Position numbers and translations under genes: made by a program
The notes under the pieces: model-generated
The model's database searches: none
The model's input: the letters and a program-made list of their open reading frames with translations, nothing else
Told to the model about the DNA's origin: nothing
In this document: positions 63,369-64,000 of the stretch, in pieces
How positions within the stretch are numbered: the first letter of the stretch is position 1
How the letters are laid out: every line of letters begins with the position of its first letter
Origin: Sphingopyxis sp. CCNWLW2
Lineage (GTDB): Bacteria; Pseudomonadota; Alphaproteobacteria; Sphingomonadales; Sphingomonadaceae
Assembly: GCF_037095755.1 (NCBI RefSeq)
Contig: NZ_JBAWKJ010000003.1
Coordinates: 310,001 to 374,000 of the forward strand
Direction: 5' to 3'
Length of the DNA stretch: 64,000 nucleotides

Positions 63369-64000
63369 GTAGCGACGGCCGGAGCGGCCGGCATGCGTCG
63401 TCCGCGCACCAGTTCGATCAGGTCGCGCACCGTCTCGCGCGCGAACAACGCCAGCCACAGGCAATAGATCGGCCCTCCGGTTGCGACGAGCACCGCCAGC
63501 CGCAGGGGCTCGGGCAGCGCGGGCAGCATACGATCGACCAGCATCACCACCGCGGCCATGGCGGTGGCCGCGAGAATCGGCGGGGCGACCGCGCGCAACA
63601 GCTCGCTCGCCCGGACGCCGACAACGGGCAAGCTCCGGACGGCGGCAAAGATGAGCAGCAACGGATAGGCGACCAGCCAGGCCCATGCGATGCCGATGAT
63701 TCCCCATTGCGCGCCGACCAGAAATACCGCCGGCATCAGCAGCGCCCCTGCCGCGGCATTGCCCGACGCGATGCCCGGGCGGCCGAGCGCGTCGGTTGCG
63801 GGACGAAGCAGGGTGAACAAGGTCCAGAAGGGCATGGCGAGCGCCAGCGGCAGCAGTAACGGCACAATCTCGCGCCATTTCTCGCCGAGCAGCGTGAGCA
63901 CGAGCGGCTCCGCCACCGCGGCGAGGCCGAAGAAGAACGGCATGGCCGCGACCATGATCGCGCGCGTTGAGCGCGTGAAGCCCGCGGCCAGCGCGGGCCG
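63365..64000 (-). CDS. Oligosaccharide/lipopolysaccharide flippase (Wzx/MATE-like), 3' part
   Basis: The C-terminal 211 residues of a polytopic membrane protein, open to the window edge. The segment around EPLVLTLLGEKWREIVPLLLPLALAMPFWTLFTLLRPATDALGRPG and IGIAWAWLVAYPLLLIF is typical of polysaccharide_synt/Wzx-C type lipid-linked-oligosaccharide exporters. It would move lipid-linked repeat units across the inner membrane. Partial at its 5' end; family assignment rests on the visible half. Confidence 0.85.
   Translation of the reverse strand, partial: RPALAAGFTRSTRAIMVAAMPFFFGLAAVAEPLVLTLLGEKWREIVPLLLPLALAMPFWTLFTLLRPATDALGRPGIASGNAAAGALLMPAVFLVGAQWGIIGIAWAWLVAYPLLLIFAAVRSLPVVGVRASELLRAVAPPILAATAMAAVVMLVDRMLPALPEPLRLAVLVATGGPIYCLWLALFARETVRDLIELVRGRRMPAAPAVAT

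Overview
The window is GC-rich, densely coded chromosomal DNA from an alphaproteobacterium, most likely a member of the Sphingomonadaceae; gene content would fit a Sphingopyxis-like organism, but the genus is an inference. The reasons are the translation / lipid / envelope gene order (rpsB-tsf-pyrH-frr-uppS-cdsA-dxr-rseP-bamA-skp-fabZ) with no lpxD, lpxA or lpxB, as expected for bacteria that carry glycosphingolipids instead of LPS; LexA boxes of the alphaproteobacterial direct-repeat type GTTC-N7-GTTC; dispersed palindromic repeats of the kind common in sphingomonads; and a sphingomonad-type exosortase A (XrtA) exopolysaccharide locus. I see no insertion sequence, prophage or CRISPR array.

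Layout. 1-2.2 kb: the 5' part of isocitrate dehydrogenase (minus strand), the two phosphatidylethanolamine genes psd-pssA, and a small membrane protein whose promoter region carries a perfect LexA box. 2.5-13.9 kb: the translation, isoprenoid, phospholipid and outer-membrane-assembly block, then rpmE. 13.9-20.9 kb: glpK, a DEAD-box RNA helicase, an MHS-type transporter with a large insertion, two alpha/beta hydrolases (one PhaZ-like) and a small membrane protein. 21-26.3 kb, minus strand: a DUF5996 protein, then an arginine-succinylation operon (M20 hydrolase, astA, astB, aminopropyltransferase-like protein). 26.4-39.2 kb: mixed housekeeping genes including a diguanylate cyclase, a WYL-like single-domain protein, malate synthase G, CorA with a structured leader, a second LexA-box gene, a DJ-1/PfpI protein, a GMC oxidoreductase, TrhO, a caspase-like protein, a methyltransferase and thioredoxin reductase.

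39.4-60.1 kb is the largest functional unit, the XrtA exopolysaccharide/protein-sorting locus. A minus-strand arm (two system-associated hydrolases, an acyl carrier protein, a GNAT/FemAB-like transferase) diverges from a plus-strand arm: acyl-CoA ligase, PLP decarboxylase, lipoprotein exporter, chain-length determinant, tyrosine autokinase, outer membrane protein, AAA ATPase, polysaccharide deacetylase, FemAB protein, glycosyltransferase, exosortase A fused to EpsI, amidotransferase, a second GNAT/FemAB-like protein and a cupin. Most of these genes overlap by 1-4 bases or sit a few tens of bases apart, so they are probably translated as coupled operons. The modules plausibly make, decorate and export a polysaccharide and anchor PEP-CTERM proteins; no PEP-CTERM substrate is visible in the window.

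60.1-64 kb: infA-maf-RNase E/G-like-yacG (yacG has no canonical start codon), tRNA-Phe, a glycosyltransferase-like protein and the C-terminal part of an oligosaccharide flippase. The observations I would follow first are the two LexA-box genes of unknown function, the corA leader with two alternative Shine-Dalgarno-blocking segments, and the acyl-transfer side arm of the XrtA locus.
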